Shown: positions 35,868-45,170 of the stretch, piece by piece
How the letters are laid out: each line of letters starts with the position of its first letter
Position numbering within the stretch: position 1 is the stretch's first letter
Assembly: GCF_013248965.1 (NCBI RefSeq)
Contig: NZ_JABRVQ010000018.1
Location: 1 to 64,000 of the forward strand
Origin: Psychrobacter okhotskensis
Lineage (GTDB): Bacteria > Pseudomonadota > Gammaproteobacteria > Pseudomonadales > Moraxellaceae
Direction: 5' to 3'
Length of the DNA stretch: 64,000 bases
Made by a program: the position numbers and the translations under genes
The notes under the pieces: model-generated
Seen by the model: only the letters and a program-made list of their open reading frames with translations
Database searches by the model: none
What the model was told of the DNA's origin: nothing

Positions 35868-36543
35868 AAGGCGATGTCTTTTGTACTCAGATAATAGGAA
35901 AAAATAGATAGCTCACAATGAGAGTCGCTAGGGTTGTCACTAGCGCGATATCATTCATCAGATATCACTCATCAATAGTCTGATAGGTCACCGGCCATAC
36001 CGGCAGCATCAGTTTATTAGCTAGGTCGCAAGATAAAGCCGACCATTATATAACGTTAGCGGCTAGATGAGTGCGTTTAGTTGAGTTTTCAAGAGCAGAT
36101 TCGTGCAAGATTACCGCAATGCCAAGCATAAGTTGGTCATATAAAACAAGAAGATAACGACTCGCAAGTAAAGAAAAAATATTGTCATTATAAAATTGCT
36201 TCTGTATTGTTAACAAATGCAATAGAACATTTCTTTTTTCTTACCTGAACTGTCCAAACGCTCCTCTAAATATACCCTTTAGACACTCATTATTCGTCAT
36301 TAACTGCTTTACGGTGTTCTTAAGCACAGCGTGGCTTTTTATAGTCTTCAAAATTATAGTCTTCAAAATTATAGTCTTTAAAATTATAGTCTTTAAAATT
36401 ATAGTCTTTAAAGTTATGGCAATTAAATTTAATCAGTCGATTAAGTTATACCGCCATAACTTTTATACTTTTAGGTGTTTTGCCGTTATACATAGACCAT
36501 TTTAATCAAAATTACACATAACCACCTGATTGATTGCGATCAT
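35868..36543. other. Long intergenic stretch upstream of rapA
   Basis: No supported gene in nearly 700 bp. It holds a TATAAT-like box on the minus strand (about 36046-36051) that could serve rapA but lacks a clear -35, a short inverted repeat around 35988-36000 (ACCGG with CCGGC) and the 15-bp tandem array at 36341-36415. Confidence 0.5.
36341..36415 (+). repeat. 15-bp tandem repeat, five units
   Basis: Five adjacent units of consensus ATAGTCTTTAAAATT (36341, 36356, 36371, 36386 and 36401 starts). In one frame it would read I-I-V-F-K repeatedly, inside an open frame of 63 codons at 36314-36505 that has no convincing ribosome site, so coding use is doubtful. Confidence 0.8.
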
Positions 36544-36824
36544 TAGGGTCTGTTGAACATTCAAATGTTAGGACTGCTGATTGCTAAAATCGTCCCAAAC
36601 CTTTTATCAAATCAGGCGTAAACCGACGATAATGTCGAGACCTTAGCTAGGTTTACAACAACGTTTGGGGTGATTTTAGCATCAGCCTTTTAGGGCAGGG
36701 CTATTTTTTGCCAATACATAGCGAAATTGTCTAACCTAGAACGACTAGTCGTCAAAAATTTCACTGCGTATTGTCTAAAAAATAGACGCTGCCAGTACCA
36801 CATTTGAATGTTCATCAGACCCTA
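36544..36824 (-). repeat. Family B MITE-like element, copy 1 (281 bp)
   Basis: Bounded by TAGGGTCTGTTGAACATTC at the left and its near-complement at the right, ending GACCCTA. Inverted relative to the copies at 43190 and 49782. It carries no open frame of interest but contains two inner hairpins. Its right end is 54 bp upstream of the sensor kinase start, and a TTGAAT in its terminal repeat (36804-36809) with TGTATT (36828-36833, spacer 18) makes a poor promoter-like pair. Confidence 0.85.
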
Positions 36825-36878
36825 AATTGTATTGGCAGTTTTTTTTGTGGTCACCATTATCCAAGGACCATCACCACC

Positions 36879-39191
36879 ATGAGTGCCTCCAAAAAAGTTG
36901 GCTTTTTTAATCAAGTCAGTACCCAAGTGACTACTATTCTATTTATTGCTTTTGCAATCGTACTCGCCGTCGTCGTTTATGTTGTTGGTAAAGAAGGCTA
37001 TGAGAAAATCCGCCTTGAATCTGCAAAACTGGTGGCTGAACGTGGTAATACGGCAGTCAATAGTATCTCTGCTGATATCAATCGGGTGATGCGTAGTGCG
37101 TTGCTGCTGCAACAAAGCGCACAAACCTTGCCAACAGAAGAGGCGATTTTACAAGCCAGTACCGCCAATGCCTTTGATAAGCGTGATTATAGTTTGTTAG
37201 GCAGTGGTGGTATTTGGCCTGATAACGGTGCGCTTGGGGCAAATACTGCCACTCACCCGTTCCTGATGGTACGTCAAAACGGCGATTATCAAGCGGTGTT
37301 GAGCGACCCAAATCCAGCCAATCCTTATTATCAGGAAGATTGGTTTAGCGTCTTAAAGCTGCTCAAACCCGAGAGCTGTATCTGGAACCATGTACGCGCG
37401 AGCCAAACCAAAGGCGAGCTGGCGATGAGCTGCGGTGTGGCAATCAAGCGTGACAATCAGTTTTGGGGTGCCAGTACGGTCAACTTTACCCTAAACCAGC
37501 TACAAGAAAACATCGTTCAGTTAAGTGAAAGCTCAGGTTCAGGTTACATTCTACTCTTGGATAACAGTGACAAGGTTATCGCTTCTTCTAACCCTGAACG
37601 CTTGAGCTATATTGATGAAAAGACAGGCACGCCACTTGATATTAAGCAAGTTATCAACTCAGACCCTGCTTGGCAACCGGTGCTTGATTTCTTAGATGTC
37701 CAACGTAACGAGACTATTGAGCAAGTTGCTGCTAGCGTATCGCCGCAAGTACAGCAAGTATTGAATACGATTGATAAAGCAGAAACGGGTGATTCCAAAG
37801 GTTATTATTTGGTCAATTATGCCGCTTATCTCAATAATAGCGAAAACAAGCAAAACGCTATGGATAGTCGCTTATTGCAGAGCTTTGAGCTGACTAAAGA
37901 CAACTTCTACAACGGCAGTCAAGCGTACGTGTTTGAGATTCCTGAGACCTATTGGAAGCTTATCGTTGTCCAGCCTGATGCTGAAATTAACGCTATCGCC
38001 GATAATCTCAGTGAAAACTTGATTAACTGGATTGCCTTGGCGCTATTAATCACAGCGGGTGTGATTTACTTTATGCTGACATTCTTGGCATTCAAACCGT
38101 TGAAAGAAACCACCGATAAAATCTCTAAAGCGGAAAACCTGATTAACAATAAGCAATATAATAAGCTAAGCGAGGTTAAATTCGCTGAAGGTCGCAACGA
38201 GATTGGACTGGTAAACGGCTCTATTAATGACCTATTAGGCCGTATCCAATCTAACGAAGGTAAGCTTGCCAATATCAATCAGCAGCTAGAGATTAAAGTT
38301 GAAGAACGTACCGCTGAGCTACAAGATACGTTAAAAGAGCTGAAAAACTCTCAGCTGCAATTGATTCGTTCAGAAAAAATGGCGACGTTAGGTCAAATGG
38401 TTGCGGGTGTTGCTCATGAAGTAAATACGCCATTATCTTATGTGCAAAACAACCTTGAAATTATCGGTCAGTTGACTGAGCAATACGAAGAGCTGATTGA
38501 ACTGGTACAAGGGTTAAAAGCCGTTAAAACGGATGCCGCTGCTGATGGCAAAATTGATACGCTATTGGCAGATATCGTCCGTGCTTCCGATGAAATCCAA
38601 GAAGATGACTTGTCGTCTGAGCTAAAAGAGCTGATTAAAGATTCACTCTTTGGCGTTGAGCAAATCACTGAAATGGTGTTAAACCTACGTAATTTTGCCC
38701 GCCTTGATGAGTCAAAAGTGAAAACCATCGATGTACGCGAGTGTATCGAAGCGTCATTGAAAATCGCTGGCAACTCTATCAGACATCAAGAAATTGTCAC
38801 AGACTTTGCCCCAACGCCTGAGATTAAATGCTCGCCGTCACAGATTAACCAAGTCTTGGTCAACCTATTGAATAACGCTGCGCAAGCTATGGGAGAAAAA
38901 CCTGATGGCAAAATCGAAGTGCGGACGCGCTCTGATGACAGCAATGTCTATATCGATGTCAGCGACAACGGCAAAGGTATGAGCACAGAGATTCTCAATC
39001 AAATCTTTGAGCCGTTCTTTACCACTAAGGGCGCAGGCGAAGGTACTGGACTTGGTATGGCCATCAGTCAGCAGATTATGGAGCAGCATAATGGCGACAT
39101 TCAAGCGGTCTCGACCGAAGGCGTTGGCACCACCTTTACCTTAACGCTACCGATTGATAATGACTTAACGGAACAAAGCCTAGCAGCGTAA
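36879..39191 (+). CDS. Sensor histidine kinase with periplasmic sensor domain
   Basis: A 770-residue membrane kinase from ATG 36879 with AAGGA 11 bases upstream; a TTG 25 codons earlier lies inside the repeat's terminal end and is rejected. Order: TM1 (about 18-37), a 340-residue periplasmic domain of dCache size (about 40-380), TM2 (382-406), a HAMP-like linker with coiled coil (to about 500), then the dimerisation helix with phospho-accepting His513 (GVAHEVNTPLSY) and the ATPase domain (N-box Asn665/666, G1 DNGKG 696-700, G2 GTGLGMA 722-728). The H-box and insertion at 545-585 suggest the HPK4-like class. The neighbour downstream is its likely partner. Confidence 0.88.
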   Translation: MSASKKVGFFNQVSTQVTTILFIAFAIVLAVVVYVVGKEGYEKIRLESAKLVAERGNTAVNSISADINRVMRSALLLQQSAQTLPTEEAILQASTANAFDKRDYSLLGSGGIWPDNGALGANTATHPFLMVRQNGDYQAVLSDPNPANPYYQEDWFSVLKLLKPESCIWNHVRASQTKGELAMSCGVAIKRDNQFWGASTVNFTLNQLQENIVQLSESSGSGYILLLDNSDKVIASSNPERLSYIDEKTGTPLDIKQVINSDPAWQPVLDFLDVQRNETIEQVAASVSPQVQQVLNTIDKAETGDSKGYYLVNYAAYLNNSENKQNAMDSRLLQSFELTKDNFYNGSQAYVFEIPETYWKLIVVQPDAEINAIADNLSENLINWIALALLITAGVIYFMLTFLAFKPLKETTDKISKAENLINNKQYNKLSEVKFAEGRNEIGLVNGSINDLLGRIQSNEGKLANINQQLEIKVEERTAELQDTLKELKNSQLQLIRSEKMATLGQMVAGVAHEVNTPLSYVQNNLEIIGQLTEQYEELIELVQGLKAVKTDAAADGKIDTLLADIVRASDEIQEDDLSSELKELIKDSLFGVEQITEMVLNLRNFARLDESKVKTIDVRECIEASLKIAGNSIRHQEIVTDFAPTPEIKCSPSQINQVLVNLLNNAAQAMGEKPDGKIEVRTRSDDSNVYIDVSDNGKGMSTEILNQIFEPFFTTKGAGEGTGLGMAISQQIMEQHNGDIQAVSTEGVGTTFTLTLPIDNDLTEQSLAA

Positions 39192-39274
39192 ACGCTAGGT
39201 TCTGTCTTATTATAATTGATATTTTAATGATTATATAAAGCTATAGCACTATTATTCATCATAAGGATACCATC

Positions 39275-40231
39275 ATGAATGAATTTGAAATGGAAACCCC
39301 TAGCACGGAGTTAGGGTCTGAACCAAAGCCAAAACTGGCATTTATTGACGACGAACAACGCATTTTACGTTCGATGAAACTGCTGTTTCGTAAAACGCAT
39401 GACGTTTTTATCACCACTGACCCGACTGAATATATCGACTATATCAAAAACAACCACGTACACGTGGCGGTCAGTGACCAGCGTATGCCTGAGCGCGTTG
39501 GTGTCGATATCTTGCGCGAAGTCAAAGAAGTATCGCCGTCTACCATGCGTATCTTATTGACCGGTTATGCTGATTTGAACGCGATTATCGGCTCTATTAA
39601 CGATGGAGAGATTTATCGTTATTTGACCAAACCTTGTAAATCTGAAGAGCTGCTTGCCGTCGTCGGTCGCGCCACCGAAATCGCTTTGACCTATAATCCA
39701 GACGAAGACGCTGAACAATTCGACAGCTCAGGCAACAAACAAACGCTATTGGTCATCGATGAAACCAACGATCTGATTGAGCAAATACGTAAGCAGTTTT
39801 CGAACAGCTATAGAGTCCTGCATGCTAAAGGCTTAGAAGAAGCTTATGATTATTTGGCGAATGAAGATATCGGTGTTTGTATTACCGACATCAATGTCAG
39901 CGGCGAGAACATCGCGCCGATTATCTTTACCTTGAAACAAGATGCGCCGCACTTGGTGGTTTTAGTACAAACTGAATTCCAAGATGCAGGTTTGCTCATT
40001 GATTTGATTAATAAAGGTCAGGTCTATCGCTGCTTACCAAAACCAATGCGCGCTAGCCTCCTTGAGATTAGCGTCAACCGTGCGTTCCAGCATCATACAA
40101 AACTGAAAGCCAGTCCTGAATTGGTTAAGCGCTATGAAGTCGAGCACGACCCTGAAAACGACGTGCGTATTGATTTAAGCAGTCGCGTACGTAGTCTAAT
40201 AGGTAAATTGCGTAAGCGTTTCTCTTTATAA
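39275..40231 (+). CDS. Response regulator with two receiver domains and no output domain
   Basis: A 318-residue protein. The first receiver (about 18-135) keeps Asp25/Asp26, phospho-acceptor Asp68 (SDQRMPE), Thr96 and Lys119 (TKPCK). The second (about 155-270) keeps Asp162, Asp205 (ITDINVSG), Thr233 and Lys256 (LPKPM), although Asp-Glu replaces the usual acidic pair. About 50 residues follow with a basic end (LIGKLRKRFSL) but no DNA-binding or enzymatic domain. It probably acts by phosphotransfer or protein binding. AAGGATA before the ATG; 83 bp downstream of the kinase gene. A terminator follows at 40275-40308. Confidence 0.88.
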   Translation: MNEFEMETPSTELGSEPKPKLAFIDDEQRILRSMKLLFRKTHDVFITTDPTEYIDYIKNNHVHVAVSDQRMPERVGVDILREVKEVSPSTMRILLTGYADLNAIIGSINDGEIYRYLTKPCKSEELLAVVGRATEIALTYNPDEDAEQFDSSGNKQTLLVIDETNDLIEQIRKQFSNSYRVLHAKGLEEAYDYLANEDIGVCITDINVSGENIAPIIFTLKQDAPHLVVLVQTEFQDAGLLIDLINKGQVYRCLPKPMRASLLEISVNRAFQHHTKLKASPELVKRYEVEHDPENDVRIDLSSRVRSLIGKLRKRFSL

Positions 40232-40274
40232 GCGTAAAAGCGACGTAAGCACAAAAACGACTGTCTCAAAAAAT

Positions 40275-40308
40275 AAAACCTCTATTTCAATGAAATAGAG
40301 GTTTTTTG
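40275..40308 (+). terminator. Rho-independent terminator of the two-component operon
   Basis: AAAACCTCTATTTC (40275-40288), AAT loop, GAAATAGAGGTTTT (40292-40305) and further Ts. Confidence 0.85.
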
Positions 40309-40356
40309 CTGGACGCTTTTTGACGGGGTTTTTTGACTAAAGACTGCAACGTGCTA

Positions 40357-40491
40357 TAGTCAAAATATCCTAAAAGCGCTGCGGTATTGCTGATATCAAT
40401 TTTTCGTAGACTCTGTCTGCGCAGGTACAGCAAGCAAGAAAAATGGATATCAGCGGTGCGTGATGTTTCGATATTACTTTTCACTGACCAT
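40357..40491. repeat. Family A intergenic repeat, copy 2
   Basis: Same element as 19010-19143 in the same orientation: starts TAGTCAAAATA, holds GCTGATATCAATTTTT with a matching inverted copy, and ends with TTACTTTTCACTGACC. It lies between the terminator of the two-component operon and a dehydrogenase gene, 50 bp from the latter's start, so it may hold that gene's promoter region. Confidence 0.8.
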
Positions 40492-40540
40492 ACATTAAGC
40501 CGATGACCATCTATACGACAATAATAAATAAGGAATAACC

Positions 40541-41482
40541 ATGCAAGCCGTTTTTTTAGATAAAGGTACGTTTTCTGATGGCGTCGACTTGCCAGCACCG
40601 ACAGGCATCAGTGATTATGTGACTTATGATGATACGCCAAAAGACAATGACGTTATTTTGGCGCGCTGCAAAGACGCTGATATTATCATCACCAATAAAG
40701 TCCAAATTGATGCAGAAGTAATAAGTAAACTCCCCAACCTGAAGCTTATCCAATTGACTGCCACGGGGATGAATAACGTCGATCAAGAGGCTTGTAATAA
40801 GCATAATGTCGCACTGTACAATGTCGCGGGTTACGCAGTCAAAAGCGTTCCTGAACATACCTTTATGCTCATGCTGACTGCTATGCGCGCCAGCATTCAC
40901 TATCATCAAAAAGTGGTCGATGGTACCTGGCAAAATAACGGTAACTTCTGCCTACTGGATATCCCGTTGATAGATTTGGAAGACAAAACACTAGGGATTA
41001 TTGGCGTTGGTACCATCGGTAAGCGCGTCACCGAGATTGCCCGTGCCTTTGGTATGAGCGTATTGTGGGCAGAACATCAAGACCGTACGCCGCGTAATGA
41101 GGATTATACGGCGTTTGAAGAGGTACTGGCGCAGTCTGATGTGCTGAGCTTACATTGTCCATTAAACGAGCAAACCCAGCACCTTATTAATGCAGATACT
41201 CTGGCAAAAATGGCTAAGCAACCACTTATCGTCAACGTTGCTCGTGGCGGCGTTGTCGATAGCCAAGCGCTGACTGATGCCATTAATAACGAGCAAATCA
41301 TCGGTTATGCCAGCGACGTGTTTGAGCAAGAGCCTATCACTGACGAGGATCCGCTACTCAGCATCAGTGATCATCCGCGCGTCATCTTTAGCCCGCATAA
41401 CGCTTGGGGCAGCAAAAGCGCGCAAGAGACCCTATGGGAAATGCTAAGTAAACAAGTTGCTGATTTTATCAATAAGCACTAA
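40541..41482 (+). CDS. D-2-hydroxyacid dehydrogenase
   Basis: A 313-residue NAD(P)-dependent oxidoreductase of the glycerate/lactate/phosphoglycerate family. The cofactor loop GVGTIGKR lies at 148-155 and the catalytic trio appears as Arg (NVARGGVVD), Glu (FEQEPI) and His (SPHNAWGS). The SPHNAWGS and IDLEDKTLGIIGVG wording is close to hydroxypyruvate/glycerate reductase (HprA-like), but the substrate is not fixed by sequence. AAGGAATAACC precedes ATG. It is convergent with the AlmA-like gene. Confidence 0.88.
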   Translation: MQAVFLDKGTFSDGVDLPAPTGISDYVTYDDTPKDNDVILARCKDADIIITNKVQIDAEVISKLPNLKLIQLTATGMNNVDQEACNKHNVALYNVAGYAVKSVPEHTFMLMLTAMRASIHYHQKVVDGTWQNNGNFCLLDIPLIDLEDKTLGIIGVGTIGKRVTEIARAFGMSVLWAEHQDRTPRNEDYTAFEEVLAQSDVLSLHCPLNEQTQHLINADTLAKMAKQPLIVNVARGGVVDSQALTDAINNEQIIGYASDVFEQEPITDEDPLLSISDHPRVIFSPHNAWGSKSAQETLWEMLSKQVADFINKH

Positions 41483-41542
41483 ATGGCAACCAATAAAAGA
41501 TCGTGAACAAAGAACTGCCGTTAAGAATGGGCGCTAACGCAC

Positions 41543-43126
41543 TTAACGGCTAAAACGTAACCAGTCGTCTTTTATTTTACGGTACTTGAGCATGATGCAG
41601 TCGCTGACATAGTTGTTGGTCACGTGCCAAGGATAACGATCACCTTGCTTGGGCAGCTCATCTTGCGCCCGCTGCACATAGCCCGCCGATAGTGCACCCA
41701 TCACCGTATCAGGCTGAACCTGCACTTTTTCGTGCTTGGTCTCAGCTTTTGGCACAGCGACCTGATAGCGATGGCTCTGCATATGCTCAAGTAGCCGTAC
41801 GACATACTGACAGCCCAAGTCGATCTTTAGCGTCCACGAGGCGTTAATATAACCGAACAACACGGCCATATTCGGCACACCCTCAACTAAGACTGCTTTA
41901 TACGTCATGCGTGCGCCCACATCGACAGGCTGACCATCGATATATAAGGCTGCACCGCCGAGCATTTGCAACTTCAATCCGGTTGCGGTGACAATAATGT
42001 CAGCATCGAGATGTTTGCCTGACTCAAGCATGATACCCGTTTTGGTGAAGTGGCTGATTTGATCAGTGACTACCGCGGCTCGTTTGCTATGCAAGGCATT
42101 AAATAAATCGCCATCTGGCACCGCACATAGTCGCTCATCCCACGGATTGTAAGCCGGTACAAAATGATCAATCTTCACACCACTACCCTTTAACTCTTTT
42201 TTTACGCCATGGGTCAATAGCGCTTTTAACACTTTCGGTGCGTGGGTGGCAACCTGATAAACGCCTTGCTGTCTTAAGACGTTACGCGTCCGCAGCAGCG
42301 TATAAGCTTGCTGTTTTGATAAAGGCGAAAATTTAGCAGAGAGCCAATCAAGCGCATAATCATCACCGGGTACGCTTGCCACATAAGTCGGCGACCGTTG
42401 CAGCATCGTGACATGGCGCACGCATTGACCGTCGTCTTTATTGACCATTGCAGGCAACAAGGTCATTGCTGTGGCGCCGCTACCGATAATGACCACTTTT
42501 TTATCATCATAATCGACATTCTGCCAAAGCTGCGGATGAACGATACGACCTTGGAAGTCTTCTTCGTTTTCAAAATAAGGTTGATAGCCTTGTGCGTAGT
42601 CGTAATAGCCCGTGGCACCGACGACGAAATTAGCGCTCAAGGTAGACACCTCGCCGCTCGCATGATTTTTAATCATGGCTGACCACCGTTGATCGCGACT
42701 TGACCACGACAATTGCAGGACTTCATGCTGATAGCGAATATGTTCCGACACGCCAAATTCGCATGCCGTATCAGCGATATAGCGCTTAATATCCTCACCC
42801 GCTGCCAGCATGCGATGATCCAACCACGGTCTAAAGCTATAGCCAAAGGTCAAAGCGTCAGAATCTGAGCGAATACCAGGATAAGTGAATAAATCCCACG
42901 TGCCGCCTAAATCTGAGCGTTTTTCTAACACGATAAATGGCGGCGTTTTTGGGTCCATACGTGGTTGCTTCTTTGGCTTGCGTTGTTGTAAATGGCAGGC
43001 CATGCCGATGCCAGCAATCCCTGCACCAATGATGAGAACATCACAATCTACTGGCGGCGTTGCTGGTGATTTTTTGCGTTTAAAGCGCTGGCTAATGGCT
43101 TGTTTGGTTGCAGTCATATCAAGCAT
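41543..43126 (-). CDS. Flavin-containing monooxygenase, AlmA/Baeyer-Villiger-like
   Basis: A 527-residue FAD/NADPH-dependent monooxygenase. Rossmann motifs are GAGIAGIGMA (33-42, FAD) and IIGSGATAM (NADPH), with LEKRSDLGGTWDLFTYPGIR in between and the fingerprint-like F-V-V-G-A-T-G-Y-Y-D. The blocks DLFTYPGIRSDSD and TFGYSFRPW are also in AlmA, the enzyme for very long-chain alkane oxidation in Acinetobacter and in Baeyer-Villiger enzymes, so a role in alkane or ketone oxidation is likely but not proven. Good AAGGAA site before ATG 43126. Its promoter region is bordered by a family B repeat. Confidence 0.85.
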   Translation of the reverse strand: MLDMTATKQAISQRFKRKKSPATPPVDCDVLIIGAGIAGIGMACHLQQRKPKKQPRMDPKTPPFIVLEKRSDLGGTWDLFTYPGIRSDSDALTFGYSFRPWLDHRMLAAGEDIKRYIADTACEFGVSEHIRYQHEVLQLSWSSRDQRWSAMIKNHASGEVSTLSANFVVGATGYYDYAQGYQPYFENEEDFQGRIVHPQLWQNVDYDDKKVVIIGSGATAMTLLPAMVNKDDGQCVRHVTMLQRSPTYVASVPGDDYALDWLSAKFSPLSKQQAYTLLRTRNVLRQQGVYQVATHAPKVLKALLTHGVKKELKGSGVKIDHFVPAYNPWDERLCAVPDGDLFNALHSKRAAVVTDQISHFTKTGIMLESGKHLDADIIVTATGLKLQMLGGAALYIDGQPVDVGARMTYKAVLVEGVPNMAVLFGYINASWTLKIDLGCQYVVRLLEHMQSHRYQVAVPKAETKHEKVQVQPDTVMGALSAGYVQRAQDELPKQGDRYPWHVTNNYVSDCIMLKYRKIKDDWLRFSR

Positions 43127-43189
43127 AATACGTTCCTTGTTTTTACATGACGGGTTTTAATTTGCATGATGACTTTTACATTATTAATT

Positions 43190-43469
43190 TAGGGTCTGTT
43201 GAACATTCAAATGTGGCACTGGCAGTGGCTATTTTTTAGACAATACGCAGTGAAATTTTTGATGCCTAGTCATTCTAGGTTAGACAATTTCGCCATGTAT
43301 TGGCAAAAAATAGTCCTGCCCCTGCTTCTGTACTTGGGGCTGATGCTAAAATCACTCCAAACGTTGTTGTAAACCTAGCTAAGGTCTCGACATTATCATC
43401 GGTTTACGCCTAGTTTAGTGTGATTTTTGCGATCAGCAGTCCTAGCATTTGAATGCTCAATAGATCCTA
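43190..43469 (+). repeat. Family B MITE-like element, copy 2 (280 bp)
   Basis: Starts TAGGGTCTGTTGAACATTC and ends TGCTCAATAGATCCTA, the right end having decayed. Inside, a left hairpin spans 43229-43313 (CTATTTTTT with AAAAAATAG at its ends) and a right hairpin spans 43339-43437 (GCTGAT with ATCAGC at its ends). No open frame. Same orientation as the copy at 49782. Confidence 0.88.
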
Positions 43470-43481
43470 ATAACAGAGCTT

Positions 43482-44195
43482 TTAAAAAGGGCTGGGGCTT
43501 TCCCAATCCATCCACGCGCCAAGCGTAGGATGTTTGAGGCGCAATTGCTGCGCATGCAGATTGAGTCGCGGTGCAATCGTTAGGGCCTCCCCTTCAGCAT
43601 AAATAGGATCGCCAATCATGACGTGACCGACGTGTACCATATGGACACGTAACTGATGGCTACGACCAGTGACCGGCTTTAGCATCACGCGCGTGACCGG
43701 CTGACCATTGCAATCCTCATGTGCTAGCACTTCATACAAGGTGAGCGCGTGCTTTGACCAGTCGTGGTCGACGATATGGCGCGGTTTGGTGCTTGGCTCA
43801 TAGCGTACTGGCACTGAGATTTTACCCGTTGCCCCCACGCTTTCCCACGCGCCAAAAACCCGTGCTTGATACTTCTTTTGTGGTAACCGTTCAATAAATT
43901 GCTTACTGATATTGGTTTGTGCCTCGGCATTTTTTGCAAAAATGAGCAGCCCTGAGGTATCCATATCCAATCGATGAATCAATTTAACCGCCGGATTGGC
44001 ACGCTCAAGCCGCGCGAGCAGACTCACCTTTAGGGTTTTACCATCGACACTCAATAGTCCTGCTGGCTTATCGACCACCCAGATGTCATCATCTTCATAG
44101 ACGGTAACGGCTTGCGCAAATTCTTGAAAAAATTCAAGCGGATAGTCCTTTTCTTGGGCGTTAAGGGTCAGGATTTTGTCGTCAGTAAAAGGCAT
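43482..44195 (-). CDS. RluA-family pseudouridine synthase
   Basis: A 237-residue enzyme that isomerises uridine in rRNA or tRNA. The catalytic motif HRLDMDTSGLLIFAKN is present with the catalytic Asp in RLDMDT, together with VDKPAGLLSVDG at the N-terminal side and GRSHQLRVHM towards the end. No S4 domain precedes the catalytic core, and the size resembles RluA or TruC rather than RluC/D. The exact target base cannot be stated. The stop codon lies 13 bp from repeat B. Weak ribosome site before ATG 44195. Confidence 0.88.
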   Translation of the reverse strand: MPFTDDKILTLNAQEKDYPLEFFQEFAQAVTVYEDDDIWVVDKPAGLLSVDGKTLKVSLLARLERANPAVKLIHRLDMDTSGLLIFAKNAEAQTNISKQFIERLPQKKYQARVFGAWESVGATGKISVPVRYEPSTKPRHIVDHDWSKHALTLYEVLAHEDCNGQPVTRVMLKPVTGRSHQLRVHMVHVGHVMIGDPIYAEGEALTIAPRLNLHAQQLRLKHPTLGAWMDWESPSPF

Positions 44196-44674
44196 AAAAA
44201 AAGCTACTTATATTATTGGACTTAAATTATATTATTGGATTTAAAGTTGGGGACTAGCGTGTATCAAAAAGCCAAGCTGACAATAGCATCTGAATTGAAT
44301 TATCTACACTGAAGTATACAAACTGAATACTGACACTAAGTCTTTTAGCTAACGTTGAAACTGAAACTGAGCATAAAAACAATCTTAGCGCACAAAGCCA
44401 AGGTCAGGTGTGAGTGCAAAACTAAAATGACAACAGAGGATGCAAGTGACAGATAGAACATAACCTGTTTAGTTATGTTTCGATTTATTGTGCTAATAGT
44501 AATTGTTAAGCAATTTAACCAGCTGGCGTCTGCCAATCGTTGCCAAACATGTTAATATAATGGCACATTTTCACCCCTTCTAAACAATTCTTTGACCACC
44601 AACTGATTTATTATTAAACCGATATATAGGTCGATGAGTGGTGATAGAAGTAATAAAACAAGAGAGATAAAATT
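44196..44674. other. Intergenic stretch before trxA
   Basis: About 480 bp without a credible gene. A TATAAT box at about 44555-44560 could be a trxA promoter element, but no matching -35 was seen. A short open frame on the minus strand (44345-44536) has no support. Confidence 0.4.
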
Positions 44675-45001
44675 ATGTCAGACCTTATTGTACATACTAC
44701 CGACACAGACTTTGATCAAGACGTTCTACAATCAGACGTACCTGTACTAGTAGACTTCTGGGCTCCATGGTGTGGTCCTTGTAAAGCCATCGCCCCTATT
44801 TTAGAAGATCTAGCGACTGAGTACCAAGGTAAAGTTAAAATCGTCAAAGTAGACGTAGACAACAACCCACAAGCGGCTAGCCGTTTTGGTATTCGTAACA
44901 TCCCAACGCTATTTGTATTCAAAGATGGCGAAAAAGTTGATTCAGTAATGGGCCTACAGCCAAAAGCTGAATTGGCTAAAGTACTAGACAAGCATTTATA
45001 A
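44675..45001 (+). CDS. trxA: Thioredoxin
   Basis: A 108-residue disulfide reductase with active site WCGPC (Cys33 and Cys36) and the cis-proline loop RNIPTLFVF. It reduces protein disulfides in the cytoplasm, kept reduced by thioredoxin reductase. The length is normal and GAGAGA lies before ATG 44675. trxA next to rho is a common order in gammaproteobacteria. Terminator at 45055-45088. Confidence 0.96.
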   Translation: MSDLIVHTTDTDFDQDVLQSDVPVLVDFWAPWCGPCKAIAPILEDLATEYQGKVKIVKVDVDNNPQAASRFGIRNIPTLFVFKDGEKVDSVMGLQPKAELAKVLDKHL

Positions 45002-45054
45002 GTTAAATTTTCTCGCTTCAGACTATCTTGAGCGGGTAAAATAGAATAACTGAG

Positions 45055-45088
45055 AAAGCCATTATCTGACTAAGATAGTGGCTTTTTT
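45055..45088 (+). terminator. Rho-independent terminator of trxA
   Basis: AAAGCCATTATC and GATAGTGGCTTTTTT form a stem after trxA. Confidence 0.85.
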
Positions 45089-45140
45089 GCTTGTTTTTTG
45101 TGCAAAAAACTCGATAATGTGACTTTTTTGGCAAAATTTA

Positions 45141-45170
45141 TTGACAACGCTATTGTGAAGACCGTATAGT
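45141..45170 (+). promoter_or_regulatory. Predicted sigma-70 promoter of rho
   Basis: TTGACA (45141-45146), 18-bp spacer and TATAGT (45165-45170), the best promoter in the 525-bp gap. It would give a leader of about 350 nt before the rho start. In E. coli rho is autoregulated by premature termination in a long leader, so this layout fits that model. Confidence 0.6.

Noticed and set aside
36341..36415. Possible CRISPR array
   Set aside because: Units are adjacent with no spacers, only 15 bp long, and no cas genes are near.
36804..36878. Longer N-terminus of the sensor kinase
   Set aside because: The TTG at 36804 lies in the terminal repeat of a mobile-type element; ATG 36879 has a ribosome site.
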